DNA of 64,000 nucleotides, taken from the NCBI GenBank assembly GCA_016401345.1, contig JAEACG010000005.1, positions 62,001 through 126,000 of the forward strand, written 5' to 3'. The number at the start of each line of letters is the position of its first letter. The stretch's first letter is position 1. The notes beneath the pieces were generated by a model, which was given only the letters and a program-made list of their open reading frames with translations, did not search any database and was not told the DNA's origin. Source of the stretch: Fictibacillus nanhaiensis. Its GTDB lineage: Bacteria > Bacillota > Bacilli > Bacillales > Fictibacillaceae. Shown piece by piece: positions 7,353-14,966 of the stretch. The translations under genes and the position numbers were made by a program.

Positions 7353-8084
7353 TTGAGAAGTGCGAATCCTGCTTTAAAAGGCTCCACTTTTGATAAGTTC
7401 AGGGGGACGTCTTTTAGCAAGAAAATGACTTTATCAGGTACAGTAAACAAAACGTTTATTCTTCTGCTTATCTTAATGGCATCTGCAATATTTACTTGGT
7501 ATCAATACAACTTAGGTAACCCCGTCGGTCATTTTATCGTGATTGGTTTGGTCGGAGGCTTAGTCACGGCATTAATCGTTGCATTTGTTCCTAAAACAGC
7601 ACCATTACTTGCACCGGTATATGCTGCACTGGAAGGTCTAGCAGTTGGGGGAATATCAGCAAACTTCGAGGCTCAATTCAATGGCATTACATTGCAAGCT
7701 GTTGCTTTAACATTTGGAACGTTGTTCGCCTTACTGCTCGCATATATGTTTAGGATCATAAAAGTGACTCACAATTTCCGATTGATTGTTTTCTCAGCGA
7801 CTATGGGAATCATGCTTGTTTATCTTACAAGCTTTATCTTAGGTTTTTTCGGAATAAGCGTACCTTATCTACACAGCACAGGTCCGATTGGGATTGGAAT
7901 TTCCCTATTTATCGTAGTGATTGCTGCACTTAATTTAGTTTTGGATTTTGATTTTATTGAATATGGAGCAGATCGTGGGGCGCCTAAATACATGGAATGG
8001 TACGGTGCCTTCGGACTTATGGTTACGTTAATCTGGCTGTACTTTGAAATTTTACATCTGCTTGCTAAATTAAGAAGAAACTAA
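7353..8084 (+). CDS. Bax inhibitor-1/YccA family membrane protein
   Basis: A 243-residue polytopic membrane protein of the Bax1-I/YccA family with seven hydrophobic segments. After the family-typical soluble N-terminus (SANPALKGSTFDKF) the membrane part begins near residue 33. The conserved C-terminal LDFDFIEYGAD..GAPKYMEWYGAFGL region carries the acidic residues that form the proposed pH/calcium-sensitive latch. The start is TTG at 7353, with AAGGAGG 8 bases upstream; the frame is open 21 codons further up but without ribosome binding site. It is divergent from the secreted protein pair and ends at a bidirectional terminator. Confidence 0.88.
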   Translation: MRSANPALKGSTFDKFRGTSFSKKMTLSGTVNKTFILLLILMASAIFTWYQYNLGNPVGHFIVIGLVGGLVTALIVAFVPKTAPLLAPVYAALEGLAVGGISANFEAQFNGITLQAVALTFGTLFALLLAYMFRIIKVTHNFRLIVFSATMGIMLVYLTSFILGFFGISVPYLHSTGPIGIGISLFIVVIAALNLVLDFDFIEYGADRGAPKYMEWYGAFGLMVTLIWLYFEILHLLAKLRRN

Positions 8085-8085
8085 A

Positions 8086-8116
8086 AAAGAGAAGCCGACA
8101 AAAAGGCTTCTCTTTT
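8086..8116. terminator. Bidirectional terminator
   Basis: Stem AAAGAGAAGCC/GGCTTCTCTTT with A-rich upstream and T-rich downstream flanks, placed between two convergent genes. Confidence 0.8.
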
Positions 8117-8117
8117 C

Positions 8118-8765
8118 TTACGTCAGTATGTTTATCCATCTGTAGATCGTCCAGCATCCTATGCCTAGATTTACTGCATATAATGCCGCTAGCATGACTT
8201 TGTTACGATGAGTAACGAGCTGCACGAAATATAATGTCCCCCATAGGATGAGAATAAGCAATGCCCATATGAGGCTGCGATCATTTCCTTGCATGACTGC
8301 TCCATAGCTAAAGATCCATGTATACGGAAGTAAGAGGCTTCCTGTAATAAAGTACATGCTATGAACACCGTGTGTTTGAAGTTTGTTAGCTAGAGGTGCT
8401 CCCTTAATCATTACACCATAAAGCAAACTAATCCCAATCACTACCCCGAGAAAAAAAACGATCTGAAAGATGTCAAAAAAGAAAACTGGCAGTACAGAAA
8501 AGGCCTCCATCCAAAACAATCTACTAAAAAACAGAATCGATAATCCGAACAACGTATAAGGAATGGAATAAAGCGTGCGAATCCCCTTCCAAACTGTATG
8601 ACCTAATAAGAGTAAGCCATAAATAAAAAACAAAAAACCCAGCAGTTTGCTGGAAAAAAGCATCAGGAAACTGTATAAACAGAAAAGAACGGCAAACGCA
8701 ATATGATAGAAGTAATCATATTTTGTATGCCTAGCTTTTTCGAACGTATTATTTATTAAAATCAT
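8118..8765 (-). CDS. Polytopic membrane protein, unknown function
   Basis: A 215-residue very hydrophobic protein with about seven predicted membrane helices and short charged loops; the N-terminal 20 residues are soluble. I do not recognise motifs that would name a transporter or enzyme family. It is convergent with the YccA-family gene and shares its terminator. The start ATG is weakly supported by a nearby purine-rich stretch. Confidence 0.6.
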   Translation of the reverse strand: MILINNTFEKARHTKYDYFYHIAFAVLFCLYSFLMLFSSKLLGFLFFIYGLLLLGHTVWKGIRTLYSIPYTLFGLSILFFSRLFWMEAFSVLPVFFFDIFQIVFFLGVVIGISLLYGVMIKGAPLANKLQTHGVHSMYFITGSLLLPYTWIFSYGAVMQGNDRSLIWALLILILWGTLYFVQLVTHRNKVMLAALYAVNLGIGCWTIYRWINILT

Positions 8766-8828
8766 GTTGCACCTGCCAAGACTAGTCGTGTTTATACATT
8801 TATCGTCAAAGACTGGTTATTTTTCAAG

Positions 8829-8981
8829 TTAGTCCTTTGGCACTTTAACCACGCCTCGAATGTGCCAGAGATGAATGAGCTCTAATCGTTTTCGATATTG
8901 TTTCGCCTGAAGCCTTCCTTTTTTGTATCTTTTCTTCAATAGCTGCATATAATCTTCAATCTTGATATGATAGTCATCCAT
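8829..8981 (-). CDS. 50-residue basic small protein, unknown function
   Basis: A short ORF starting MDDYHIKIED and ending GVVKVPKD. It is strongly basic in the centre (many Lys and Arg) with heptad-like Leu/Tyr spacing, so a helical nucleic-acid- or protein-binding peptide is possible. GAGGGTGGG precedes the ATG at a reasonable distance. It fills the gap between two larger genes. Evidence is the ribosome binding site and protein-like composition only. Confidence 0.5.
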   Translation of the reverse strand: MDDYHIKIEDYMQLLKKRYKKGRLQAKQYRKRLELIHLWHIRGVVKVPKD

Positions 8982-9083
8982 TCTTTTACCCACCCTCACC
9001 AATTATCTCATTGTCATATTCCCGAATTTAGTCGAAATGTAACATGAAATTTTAAATAAATGAGAAAAAGTAAGGAAAAAGGA

Positions 9084-9527
9084 TTACTCGCCTAATTGCT
9101 TAATATCGTTCAATAAGTCAGTGTACACTTTCACATCTTCTAGCAAACCACTCTTCTCCAAGAAATCAGGGGTTATTTCTCCATTCTCTACCGCAGTTAA
9201 ATATTTATCTATTCCATCTTGGAACGTTTGATTCTGTTCCATCACCTGATTATGAATATCTTCAAATACAGACGGTGGGGATAGTTCATTAAATTCTTCA
9301 ATCGTCGTATTCATGTCTTGTAGTGCCTTCTCTAACTCAACACGTGCATTCTGATCTGAGACAGCTTTCTCAGCTAATGAAGGAATTTCTTTAGAAAATT
9401 GTTGAACATCGTTAATGTATTCAGTTGCTTCTGGTACATAATTAATACCGTTCGTTACGTCTTCCACCGCTGAACAACCTGTAAGAACACTGAATGATAA
9501 AAGAACTGCCAATAGTGTTTTTTTCAT
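9084..9527 (-). CDS. Putative lipoprotein, DUF6376-like
   Basis: A 147-residue exported lipoprotein: a short signal peptide ending in the lipobox LTGC (Cys18), then a mature domain predicted as all-helical, acidic and without Cys. The family resembles Bacillus lipoproteins of the DUF6376 type, whose role is unknown; this family name is given from memory of the pattern. It is expected to be anchored on the outer face of the membrane. It has its own short upstream region and no operon partner. Confidence 0.7.
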   Translation of the reverse strand: MKKTLLAVLLSFSVLTGCSAVEDVTNGINYVPEATEYINDVQQFSKEIPSLAEKAVSDQNARVELEKALQDMNTTIEEFNELSPPSVFEDIHNQVMEQNQTFQDGIDKYLTAVENGEITPDFLEKSGLLEDVKVYTDLLNDIKQLGE

Positions 9528-9670
9528 ATGATCTCCTCATTTCGTTTGGGTTTACTATATTTGAATCTCTTGTATTCGATTTTTCACTAATTATTTTATA
9601 CGAGTTTGCCGAAAATAAGTTTCGAAATAGGACAATCTAATACTAGTCCAAAAAAGAAAGGCTGATCAAC

Positions 9671-9853
9671 ATGGCTAAAAAAGATAAAGAAAATGAAGGA
9701 AAAAAAGATTTATATCTAGACGTTGACCGGATGATGAATGAAGGAATGGCCGGTGGTACGGTGGCTGACAAAAAAGATTTGAATCAGATCGGCTATGATT
9801 CTGGAATAACTGAGCAAGAAGAACCACCAGTAAAAATAGATAAAAACAAGTAG
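9671..9853 (+). CDS. 60-residue hydrophilic small protein
   Basis: A small soluble, highly charged protein beginning MAKKDKENEGKKDLYLDVDR with a Gly-rich middle (NEGMAGGTV) and a C-terminal EQEEPPVKID tail. The ATG is preceded by AAGAAAGGC, and a good terminator follows the stop codon at once. Proteins of this size and composition are common in Bacillus and often sporulation- or stress-related, but I cannot place this one. Confidence 0.6.
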   Translation: MAKKDKENEGKKDLYLDVDRMMNEGMAGGTVADKKDLNQIGYDSGITEQEEPPVKIDKNK

Positions 9854-9880
9854 AGCCGCTCATGTGAACGGCTCTTTTCT
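9852..9880 (+). terminator. Terminator of the 60-residue gene
   Basis: Stem AGAGCCG/CGGCTCT with a 10-base loop followed by TTTCTTT. Confidence 0.75.
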
Positions 9881-11518
9881 TTATGACCTTAACTTGTTAA
9901 TCAAGCTTAAAACCTCTTTGTACCTCTGATCGAGATTTGCTTTTTCCCTTACGTCTAAACATGTGGAAAGCTGACTGATCAGTTCCGTCATCTCAAACTG
10001 CAGCTTGAGCAACTTATCGGCATCCTCCTGATCACCGTCGTTCTGATTTTCGTTTCGTTTATTATACTCTGCATAATTTCCTTCGAACCAAAATGCTTTT
10101 GGTGGCTCTAGCTCTAAAATGTGTGTAGCTGTCTTTTCCATTAGACGTCTATCGTGTGTGGCCAAGATGAACGTACCGGGATAGGCTACCAAGACTTCTT
10201 CTAACGCTTCTCTTGTAAACAAATCCAAGTAATTGGAAGGTTCATCTAACAACAATACATTGTAGTCACTCAAGAAAAGTTTTGCTAAAGCTGTCTTCAT
10301 CTTTTCGCCGCCACTTAATACTTCTACTCGTTTAAAAACATCCTCACGTTTAAACAACATTCTAGCTAAGACTGTTCTCACCCATGTTTCATCGTAAAGA
10401 CTATGTTCCATCACGTTCTCAAGAATACTTTTTAGTGGATCTAAAATATTTAGATGCTGGTGGAAGTAGCCTACTTTGAGCTGATTGGACTTTACGATCG
10501 TTTCATTTCCGTTATAGATTTCTTGAAGCAAGGTGGATTTCCCGGTTCCGTTCTTGCCTGTCAAAACGATCTTCATCCCCGGTTTTACAGAGAACGTAAG
10601 ATTTTTAATCAGCTGCTTCCCATTAAATCCTAGAGTGAGATCTTTAACTGCTAACACTTGCTTACCATGAACTCTAGAGAATCGCTGTATATCGAATTCA
10701 ACATTTCGCTGTTTCTTTGGCTTTTCTTTTTTATCGAGCATTTCAATTCTTTTTCCGATTACTTTTGATTTTTTCTCAAGTGAACGCTTTGCATTTTGAA
10801 GTTTTCCTTTTCCTAACTTTGCTTCACTATAAGACATGCGTGATGGTTTGTTCTTCATGTCTTTCGCTTTAACCGCTTTTTCAATAGCCGTTTTCTCTAG
10901 CCTTGTTTTTTCTTTTACATATTGTTCGTATTCAAAATGTTTTCGCTTGAGTTGCTGATCTTTTTGAATCAGATAATCTGAATAGTTGCCAGGGTACGTT
11001 GTGAATGTTTGTTGATCCAAATCAATTATCTTTGTACATACCATATCTAAAAATACCCGGTCATGAGAGACGAGTAATAGCGCTCCTTTAAAAAGTTGAA
11101 GAACTTCTGCGAGCTGATCCATTCCTTCAACATCGAGATGAGAAGTAGGTTCATCTAAGATGAGGATATCTGGATTTTGTTCTAGGGCAGCAGCAATTTG
11201 AGTACGCGTTCTTTCACCACCACTCATCGTGTCATAACTTTTGCCCTGCAGATTCCATGCTGCCTCACTTTTTGAAGTAATACTTTGCTCTCCTTGTTCA
11301 AATTGACTCACAATCGCTAGGGTTCCGTAATGCTGGACGGTTCCAGCATCTCTTTCCTCTGTTTCTGCCAGCAATTTGAGAAACGTTGACTTTCCAGTAC
11401 CGTTCAAACCAACTAAACCCACTCGGTCGTTAGCAAAAAGTTGTAGCAGTTCTGTTTGCTTTAAAATTAATTTTCCATCATACGATTTTTCTAGATGCTT
11501 CGCTTCTAATAAAAGCAT
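9881..11518 (-). CDS. ABC-F family ATPase, antibiotic-resistance (Vga/Lsa/VmlR) type
   Basis: A 545-residue soluble protein with two ABC nucleotide-binding domains and no membrane part. Walker A motifs are GLNGTGKST (about 37) and TGKNGTGKST (about 320), the signatures are MSGGERT and LSGGEKM, and the Walker B motifs lead to DEPTSHLD and DEPSNYLD. The long basic linker (about 190-285) that reaches into the ribosome in ABC-F proteins is present. The short size, divergent signature and structured attenuator-like leader fit the ribosome-protection subgroup rather than the housekeeping YfmM/YfmR types found elsewhere in this window. Which drug it answers to cannot be read from sequence. Confidence 0.8.
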   Translation of the reverse strand: MLLLEAKHLEKSYDGKLILKQTELLQLFANDRVGLVGLNGTGKSTFLKLLAETEERDAGTVQHYGTLAIVSQFEQGEQSITSKSEAAWNLQGKSYDTMSGGERTRTQIAAALEQNPDILILDEPTSHLDVEGMDQLAEVLQLFKGALLLVSHDRVFLDMVCTKIIDLDQQTFTTYPGNYSDYLIQKDQQLKRKHFEYEQYVKEKTRLEKTAIEKAVKAKDMKNKPSRMSYSEAKLGKGKLQNAKRSLEKKSKVIGKRIEMLDKKEKPKKQRNVEFDIQRFSRVHGKQVLAVKDLTLGFNGKQLIKNLTFSVKPGMKIVLTGKNGTGKSTLLQEIYNGNETIVKSNQLKVGYFHQHLNILDPLKSILENVMEHSLYDETWVRTVLARMLFKREDVFKRVEVLSGGEKMKTALAKLFLSDYNVLLLDEPSNYLDLFTREALEEVLVAYPGTFILATHDRRLMEKTATHILELEPPKAFWFEGNYAEYNKRNENQNDGDQEDADKLLKLQFEMTELISQLSTCLDVREKANLDQRYKEVLSLINKLRS

Positions 11519-11690
11519 AAAAAAACCTCCCCTATTAACTAGAGAGGTCTGCCCAAGCCAAAATAGATATCACAAAAAAAACACGCAATAACACGTTTTT
11601 TTGCAACAAAAAAACAGGCCTGTAATGAAGTCCTAAAAATGGGCAGAGAAATCCTATCTAGCGTTCTACTTTTATTTAAGTAAATGGCTA
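11519..11690 (-). promoter_or_regulatory. Structured leader/attenuator of the ABC-F gene
   Basis: The minus-strand leader contains CUGCCCA and later UGGGCAG, which can pair across about 80 bases. It also has an A-rich/T-run hairpin, and finally ACCUC(UC)...GGGGAGGU followed by seven U directly before the ATG. That last hairpin is a terminator whose 3' arm is the Shine-Dalgarno, so transcription and translation could both be blocked by it. No leader peptide ORF with a ribosome binding site is obvious. Confidence 0.55.
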
Positions 11691-11788
11691 AAATCAAATT
11701 AATTGCGCATTGGACGTATACACCTGTTCCTTCCGTTGTTTTCCTAAATTGTAAGCGAGCTCATAGCTGTTCGTCAAGCTTACACTCG

Positions 11789-12244
11789 CTACTCCTGCAC
11801 CCAATTCAGATTTACCTTTCGCTGGTTTGCTCCAGGTCGTGTATCTTTTAATAACCGAATAAACAACAACCCTTTTCGATAAAAAGCTTGAACAGGTTCC
11901 TGGAGGACTTTTTCAGGTAAATGAATCTCTCGATTAAATGCCCCGAGCTGGAATTCCTCTGAACTTAAATGATAGGAATCTAACGTTAATGATAACTTTC
12001 CTTGTACAGTCAGCTTAAACGGGTCAACCATTACTTCAACATCCTCTGTGCGATTCAAACCGGGAAGTGCCAACACACAGCATATTTCCTGTGGTGTGTC
12101 ATAGATGTTACAAAGCGGACTTTCATTATTTTGATTAGCATTTGACCTTTGATTCTGATTCGGCGTAAAAAACTGATCACCAAAGTATTCTTCGGCCATC
12201 CTTTTCCAGTCCATCATTTGTTTCCAAGTGTCCAATTCAATCAC
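11789..12244 (-). CDS. Hsp20/alpha-crystallin-like protein at the end of the gerP cluster
   Basis: A 151-residue protein whose C-terminal two thirds resemble a small-heat-shock alpha-crystallin domain (ICCVLALPGLNRTEDVEV, then FNREIHLPEKV and a final strand). The N-terminal 45 residues are Asn/Gln-rich. Such proteins occur in spore coats (CotM/CotP-like). It begins 4 bases after the upstream gerPB-like gene and so belongs to the gerP transcript. A role in coat assembly is inferred from this context. Confidence 0.7.
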   Translation of the reverse strand: MIELDTWKQMMDWKRMAEEYFGDQFFTPNQNQRSNANQNNESPLCNIYDTPQEICCVLALPGLNRTEDVEVMVDPFKLTVQGKLSLTLDSYHLSSEEFQLGAFNREIHLPEKVLQEPVQAFYRKGLLFIRLLKDTRPGANQRKVNLNWVQE

Positions 12245-12247
12245 CTC

Positions 12248-12448
12248 TTATGAAGGCGGCCCTAAAGGAACAGAAGGAGTATCTGGATCCGGAATCTGAG
12301 GGGCAGGACCTGTAAAACCGCCTGTGTTAAATAATTGCGATATCGGCTGTATAACCCCGGCGCTTCCTATTTGGAGCACAGATGAGTTTTGTATGCCATC
12401 CACTCTTATCTGCTGAATAACGATCGTCTGACTAACAAAAAGGTTCAT
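12248..12448 (-). CDS. gerPB: GerPB-like spore germination protein
   Basis: A 66-residue protein with the GerPB layout: an N-terminal strand with many Ile/Val, the core NSSVLQIGSAG, then LFNTGGFTGPAPQ and a Pro-rich tail. GerP proteins sit in the spore coat and let germinants pass to the inner receptors. In the classical operon gerPB follows gerPA, whereas here it follows gerPE and overlaps its stop by 4 bases. The assignment rests on the core motif and the tail. Confidence 0.65.
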   Translation of the reverse strand: MNLFVSQTIVIQQIRVDGIQNSSVLQIGSAGVIQPISQLFNTGGFTGPAPQIPDPDTPSVPLGPPS

Positions 12449-12840
12449 GATTCCTCCTCCTCACTTTCCGGATTAGGATTAGTTAAGAAATTACGAACAT
12501 GCTTAACACGAGATTGTAGCTTTATATCATGGACTGATCCGATATGAAGGATCGATGAACTGGACACCCCAAGAATATCTATTTTTCCAACTCTAATATA
12601 AGGGTTCGCATGATACGTATGTTTCACCCTAAACACCGGACATACAGGAACTAAAACAGGCTGTGAAAAAACTTTGTATTTGCTGTATGGAACATTGAAG
12701 GTTCCAAACTTTGTACTTTCTCTCTGGATAGCAAGAGCTGCAGAAAAACTATTGATCTTGTCAGTATCTCCTGTTTGCAGGACACCTGAGTTCGCAAGTG
12801 AATTTAGGATGACACAGTCGACGACAGATGTTCGATACAT
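12445..12840 (-). CDS. gerPE: Spore germination protein GerPE
   Basis: A 131-residue protein matching GerPE in size and plan: two repeats of the short GerP beta motif (NSGVLQTGDTDKI near residue 17 and SSSILHIGSVHDI near residue 97) separated by a Tyr/Val-rich segment, with an acidic C-terminus. It is a coat-located protein needed for normal germinant access. It sits between gerPD (10 bases upstream) and the gerPB-like gene (overlap of 4 bases). Confidence 0.8.
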   Translation of the reverse strand: MYRTSVVDCVILNSLANSGVLQTGDTDKINSFSAALAIQRESTKFGTFNVPYSKYKVFSQPVLVPVCPVFRVKHTYHANPYIRVGKIDILGVSSSSILHIGSVHDIKLQSRVKHVRNFLTNPNPESEEEES

Positions 12841-12850
12841 AGTGCACCTC

Positions 12851-13021
12851 TTATAGGGGAACGAGTGATGTACCTAAAACCAATGATTCAGGAGGTGTGT
12901 CAAAGGCAGAACCTAAGCTGATACAATCTGTATCTCCGATTAATACGACCGATGACAGCCCCACGCCGATGATGTTAATCTCTCCCACAAACAACTCATG
13001 ATTGGTTACGCAAAATTTCAC
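12851..13021 (-). CDS. gerPD: Spore germination protein GerPD
   Basis: A 56-residue GerPD: after an N-terminal VTNHELFVGEINIIGV comes the family motif SSVVLIGDTDCISLGSAFDT and PPESLVLG. The start is GTG at 13021, with GGAGG 8 bases upstream inside the end of gerPC, giving a 26-base overlap with that gene. An ATG two codons earlier is too close to the Shine-Dalgarno. Too short for most ORF callers, but its place in the operon makes it secure. Confidence 0.82.
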   Translation of the reverse strand: MKFCVTNHELFVGEINIIGVGLSSVVLIGDTDCISLGSAFDTPPESLVLGTSLVPL

Positions 13022-13622
13022 TTTCATCCCCTCCAGTAGACTTAGAATCTCTCAAATGCACGATAAAAGTTTCGATTCCACGATAGATGTCCTCTTTTGT
13101 TTTTTGAATGATATCTCTTCTGCCCCGCTCATCCTTAGGCTCATATTTAGTCAGATAGTGCTTGATTCTTCCTGGAACTTGTCGCTGAACATCTTCTAAT
13201 ATGAAGATTCGATAAGGTTCATCTAAAGGAATATTCATTTTACTTTCAAGTGATTTTAAATAGACAGGAGCTTCTTTCTCAAAAAAACCATCCATCACTT
13301 GAATCATCTCACGGTAGTTCGGATTTTCAATCGTACTTCGTTCCATCTTTCCTGGCATCTGAAGGGTATTCTGACCAATATTGAACTGTTCGATCAAGTC
13401 TTTGCTATCATCTGAATGCCCAAGTCCTATGTGCAGGGTGCCTTCGAGTTTTTCTATCTTTAACTGATCAAACTTATATTCTACATTTTGAGGTTGGGAC
13501 GATAGATCGCTCACTTGTTTCTTTAATGCTTTTATCTGGTCTTCTAAGTCTCTTATCTTATCATTCTGATCGAGAATCATCTGTTGAAGCTTGCTCAAGT
13601 AATAGTTGCTCTCTTCATTCAT
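12996..13622 (-). CDS. gerPC: Spore germination protein GerPC
   Basis: A 208-residue GerPC. An N-terminal coiled coil (about 5-42, heptads of Leu/Ile) is followed by FDQLKIEKLEGTLHIGLG, which is the GerP beta motif, and then a helical domain with the RQVPGRIKHYL segment. It is thought to be part of the coat permeability system. It follows gerPA by 55 bases and overlaps gerPD. Confidence 0.85.
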   Translation of the reverse strand: MNEESNYYLSKLQQMILDQNDKIRDLEDQIKALKKQVSDLSSQPQNVEYKFDQLKIEKLEGTLHIGLGHSDDSKDLIEQFNIGQNTLQMPGKMERSTIENPNYREMIQVMDGFFEKEAPVYLKSLESKMNIPLDEPYRIFILEDVQRQVPGRIKHYLTKYEPKDERGRRDIIQKTKEDIYRGIETFIVHLRDSKSTGGDESEILRNQS

Positions 13623-13677
13623 ACAATCAGCTCCTTAGTTAGATGTATGCCTTCTACCTAAGGAATTTGCTTGTTGT

Positions 13678-13899
13678 TTAAAAATTTGCTGCTGCGTTAC
13701 TATCATTTACATCAGGGTCTTGCGTAAACGTAACATTATATCCGTTCTCTAGACGAAGATTATCCCCTGTATTGAACGATCCTGCCCCGGCATACGTTTT
13801 CGCATAACTTACTGGGCATATGGTCTGGACGTCTCCTACATGAAAAACGCTGCCGCTCGATATGGAGTTTACTGATACAGATCCCACAATTGCTGGCAT
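13678..13899 (-). CDS. gerPA: Spore germination protein GerPA
   Basis: A 73-residue member of the GerPA/GerPF family: MPAIVGSVSVNSIS, then SVFHVGDV, AKTYAGAGSFNTGDN and a C-terminal DPDVNDSN. The AGAGSFNTGD block favours GerPA over GerPF. It is the first gene of the minus-strand gerP transcript, with a sigma-K-like promoter just upstream. Confidence 0.8.
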   Translation of the reverse strand: MPAIVGSVSVNSISSGSVFHVGDVQTICPVSYAKTYAGAGSFNTGDNLRLENGYNVTFTQDPDVNDSNAAANF

Positions 13900-13931
13900 A
13901 TACGTTCATCCCCACTTTCAAGTACTTCTCA

Positions 13932-13959
13932 CATAATATGCATCCGCCCAATCTTTTGT
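13932..13959 (-). promoter_or_regulatory. Possible sigma-K promoter of gerP
   Basis: Minus strand AC (13959-13958), 17 bases, then CATATTATG (13940-13932), close to the mother-cell late pattern AC-N16/17-CATAnnnTA. gerP operons are known sigma-K targets. Confidence 0.35.
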
Positions 13960-14060
13960 GCCTAAACCTTCCCATTCACCATTAGGCTTCTACCTACATA
14001 ACTTATCTGTAAAGGACGACGTCACAATCGTTATTTCTTAGACAAAGGGAGGTGCTAAAA

Positions 14061-14279
14061 GTGCCCTGTTTAATTGTAGCTCCTATCAATATTAATGCGG
14101 CAGAAGGGGTTGTGAATTTTGGCGATACCCTCGTCATCAATCCCAAATCAACAGGCAAAGGATACAACGGCTCTGGCGGAGGAAACACAGGGAATTTTAT
14201 ACAAACAACCAATGTGGTTAACGCAACAAACACATTAGATCCTGATATCTTTGATTCAAATAATGCCGGCAATGCTTAG
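14061..14279 (+). CDS. gerPF: GerPF-like spore germination protein
   Basis: A 72-residue GerPA/GerPF-family protein with the GerPF-type core GVVNFGDTLVINPKS, GSGGGNTGNF and VNATNTLDPDIFD. It starts with GTG at 14061, with GGGAGG 8 bases upstream; an earlier in-frame GTG at 14052 overlaps that site. It is divergent from the rest of gerP, instead of being the last gene of the operon, and is followed after 11 bases by an Hsp20 gene. Confidence 0.75.
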   Translation: MPCLIVAPININAAEGVVNFGDTLVINPKSTGKGYNGSGGGNTGNFIQTTNVVNATNTLDPDIFDSNNAGNA

Positions 14280-14290
14280 GGGGTATAAGG

Positions 14291-14836
14291 ATGTTAGGCA
14301 AAGGTCCATTGATGCCTTTTTTTAATAACCGTTCTATGGATGACTGGCTAAAATCTTTTGACCAATATGTCAACAAAGGACTCACTCAGTTTGAGAAATT
14401 TGCAGACCAGATGTCTTTTGAAGTGGATACAGAAGAAACAGCGGACGACTACAAGATTCGTGCAAATCTAAAAGACTATAACCCAGAGGATCTTCAGATT
14501 GAAATCCTCAATCAAGGACTTCAAATAAAGGCACAACGAGAAGAAATCCGATCCACAAAAAATAAAAGAACAGGACATTTTCAACAAAGAAAGTCCATGA
14601 AACGAACGGAGCGGTTCGTACAATTGCCTTTTATGTTTAGAAATGAAGATGTTAACGCTCAATATACGAATGGGATCTTAACCATTTCCGTTAACAAAAA
14701 TGGCGGAGAAGTGATGAATCCGACCGTACCCATACAAGTAAATTCAAACGAAACCAGCGGTACAATTGCTGAGAACAGCATGAACGCTAATAACACAACG
14801 AAACAAACAACTGACAACGGGCAGTTTGATGAGTAG
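14291..14836 (+). CDS. Hsp20/alpha-crystallin family small heat-shock protein
   Basis: A 181-residue small heat-shock protein. The alpha-crystallin domain runs from about 50 to 135 (EETADDYKIRANLKDYNPED, then RFVQLPFMFRNEDVNAQYTNGILTIS) with the usual conserved Gly-Ile-Leu near its end. The C-terminal 45 residues are Asn/Thr-rich and disordered. It is probably co-transcribed with the GerPF-like gene, suggesting a spore role similar to coat-associated sHsps. Confidence 0.82.
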   Translation: MLGKGPLMPFFNNRSMDDWLKSFDQYVNKGLTQFEKFADQMSFEVDTEETADDYKIRANLKDYNPEDLQIEILNQGLQIKAQREEIRSTKNKRTGHFQQRKSMKRTERFVQLPFMFRNEDVNAQYTNGILTISVNKNGGEVMNPTVPIQVNSNETSGTIAENSMNANNTTKQTTDNGQFDE

Positions 14837-14917
14837 GTGCAGCTTTTAGATCTCATTTCAAGATGTACTTCTTGTGACTTGATGTGTGTTGAGGCTTTAG
14901 ATTCCAACAAAAAAAAT

Positions 14918-14966
14918 GCTGACACGAAAGGATGAGGCGTTCAACCTTTCATGTCAGCTTTTTCTT
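14918..14966. terminator. Bidirectional terminator between sHsp and AIM24 genes
   Basis: A long stem (GCTGACACGAAAGG with CCTTTCATGTCAGC, one mismatch pair) flanked by an A run on one side and T run on the other. Confidence 0.8.

Noticed and set aside
14003-14272. Minus-strand 89-codon ORF opposite the GerPF-like gene
   Set aside because: Antisense shadow; the plus strand encodes a recognisable GerPF protein with a good ribosome binding site.
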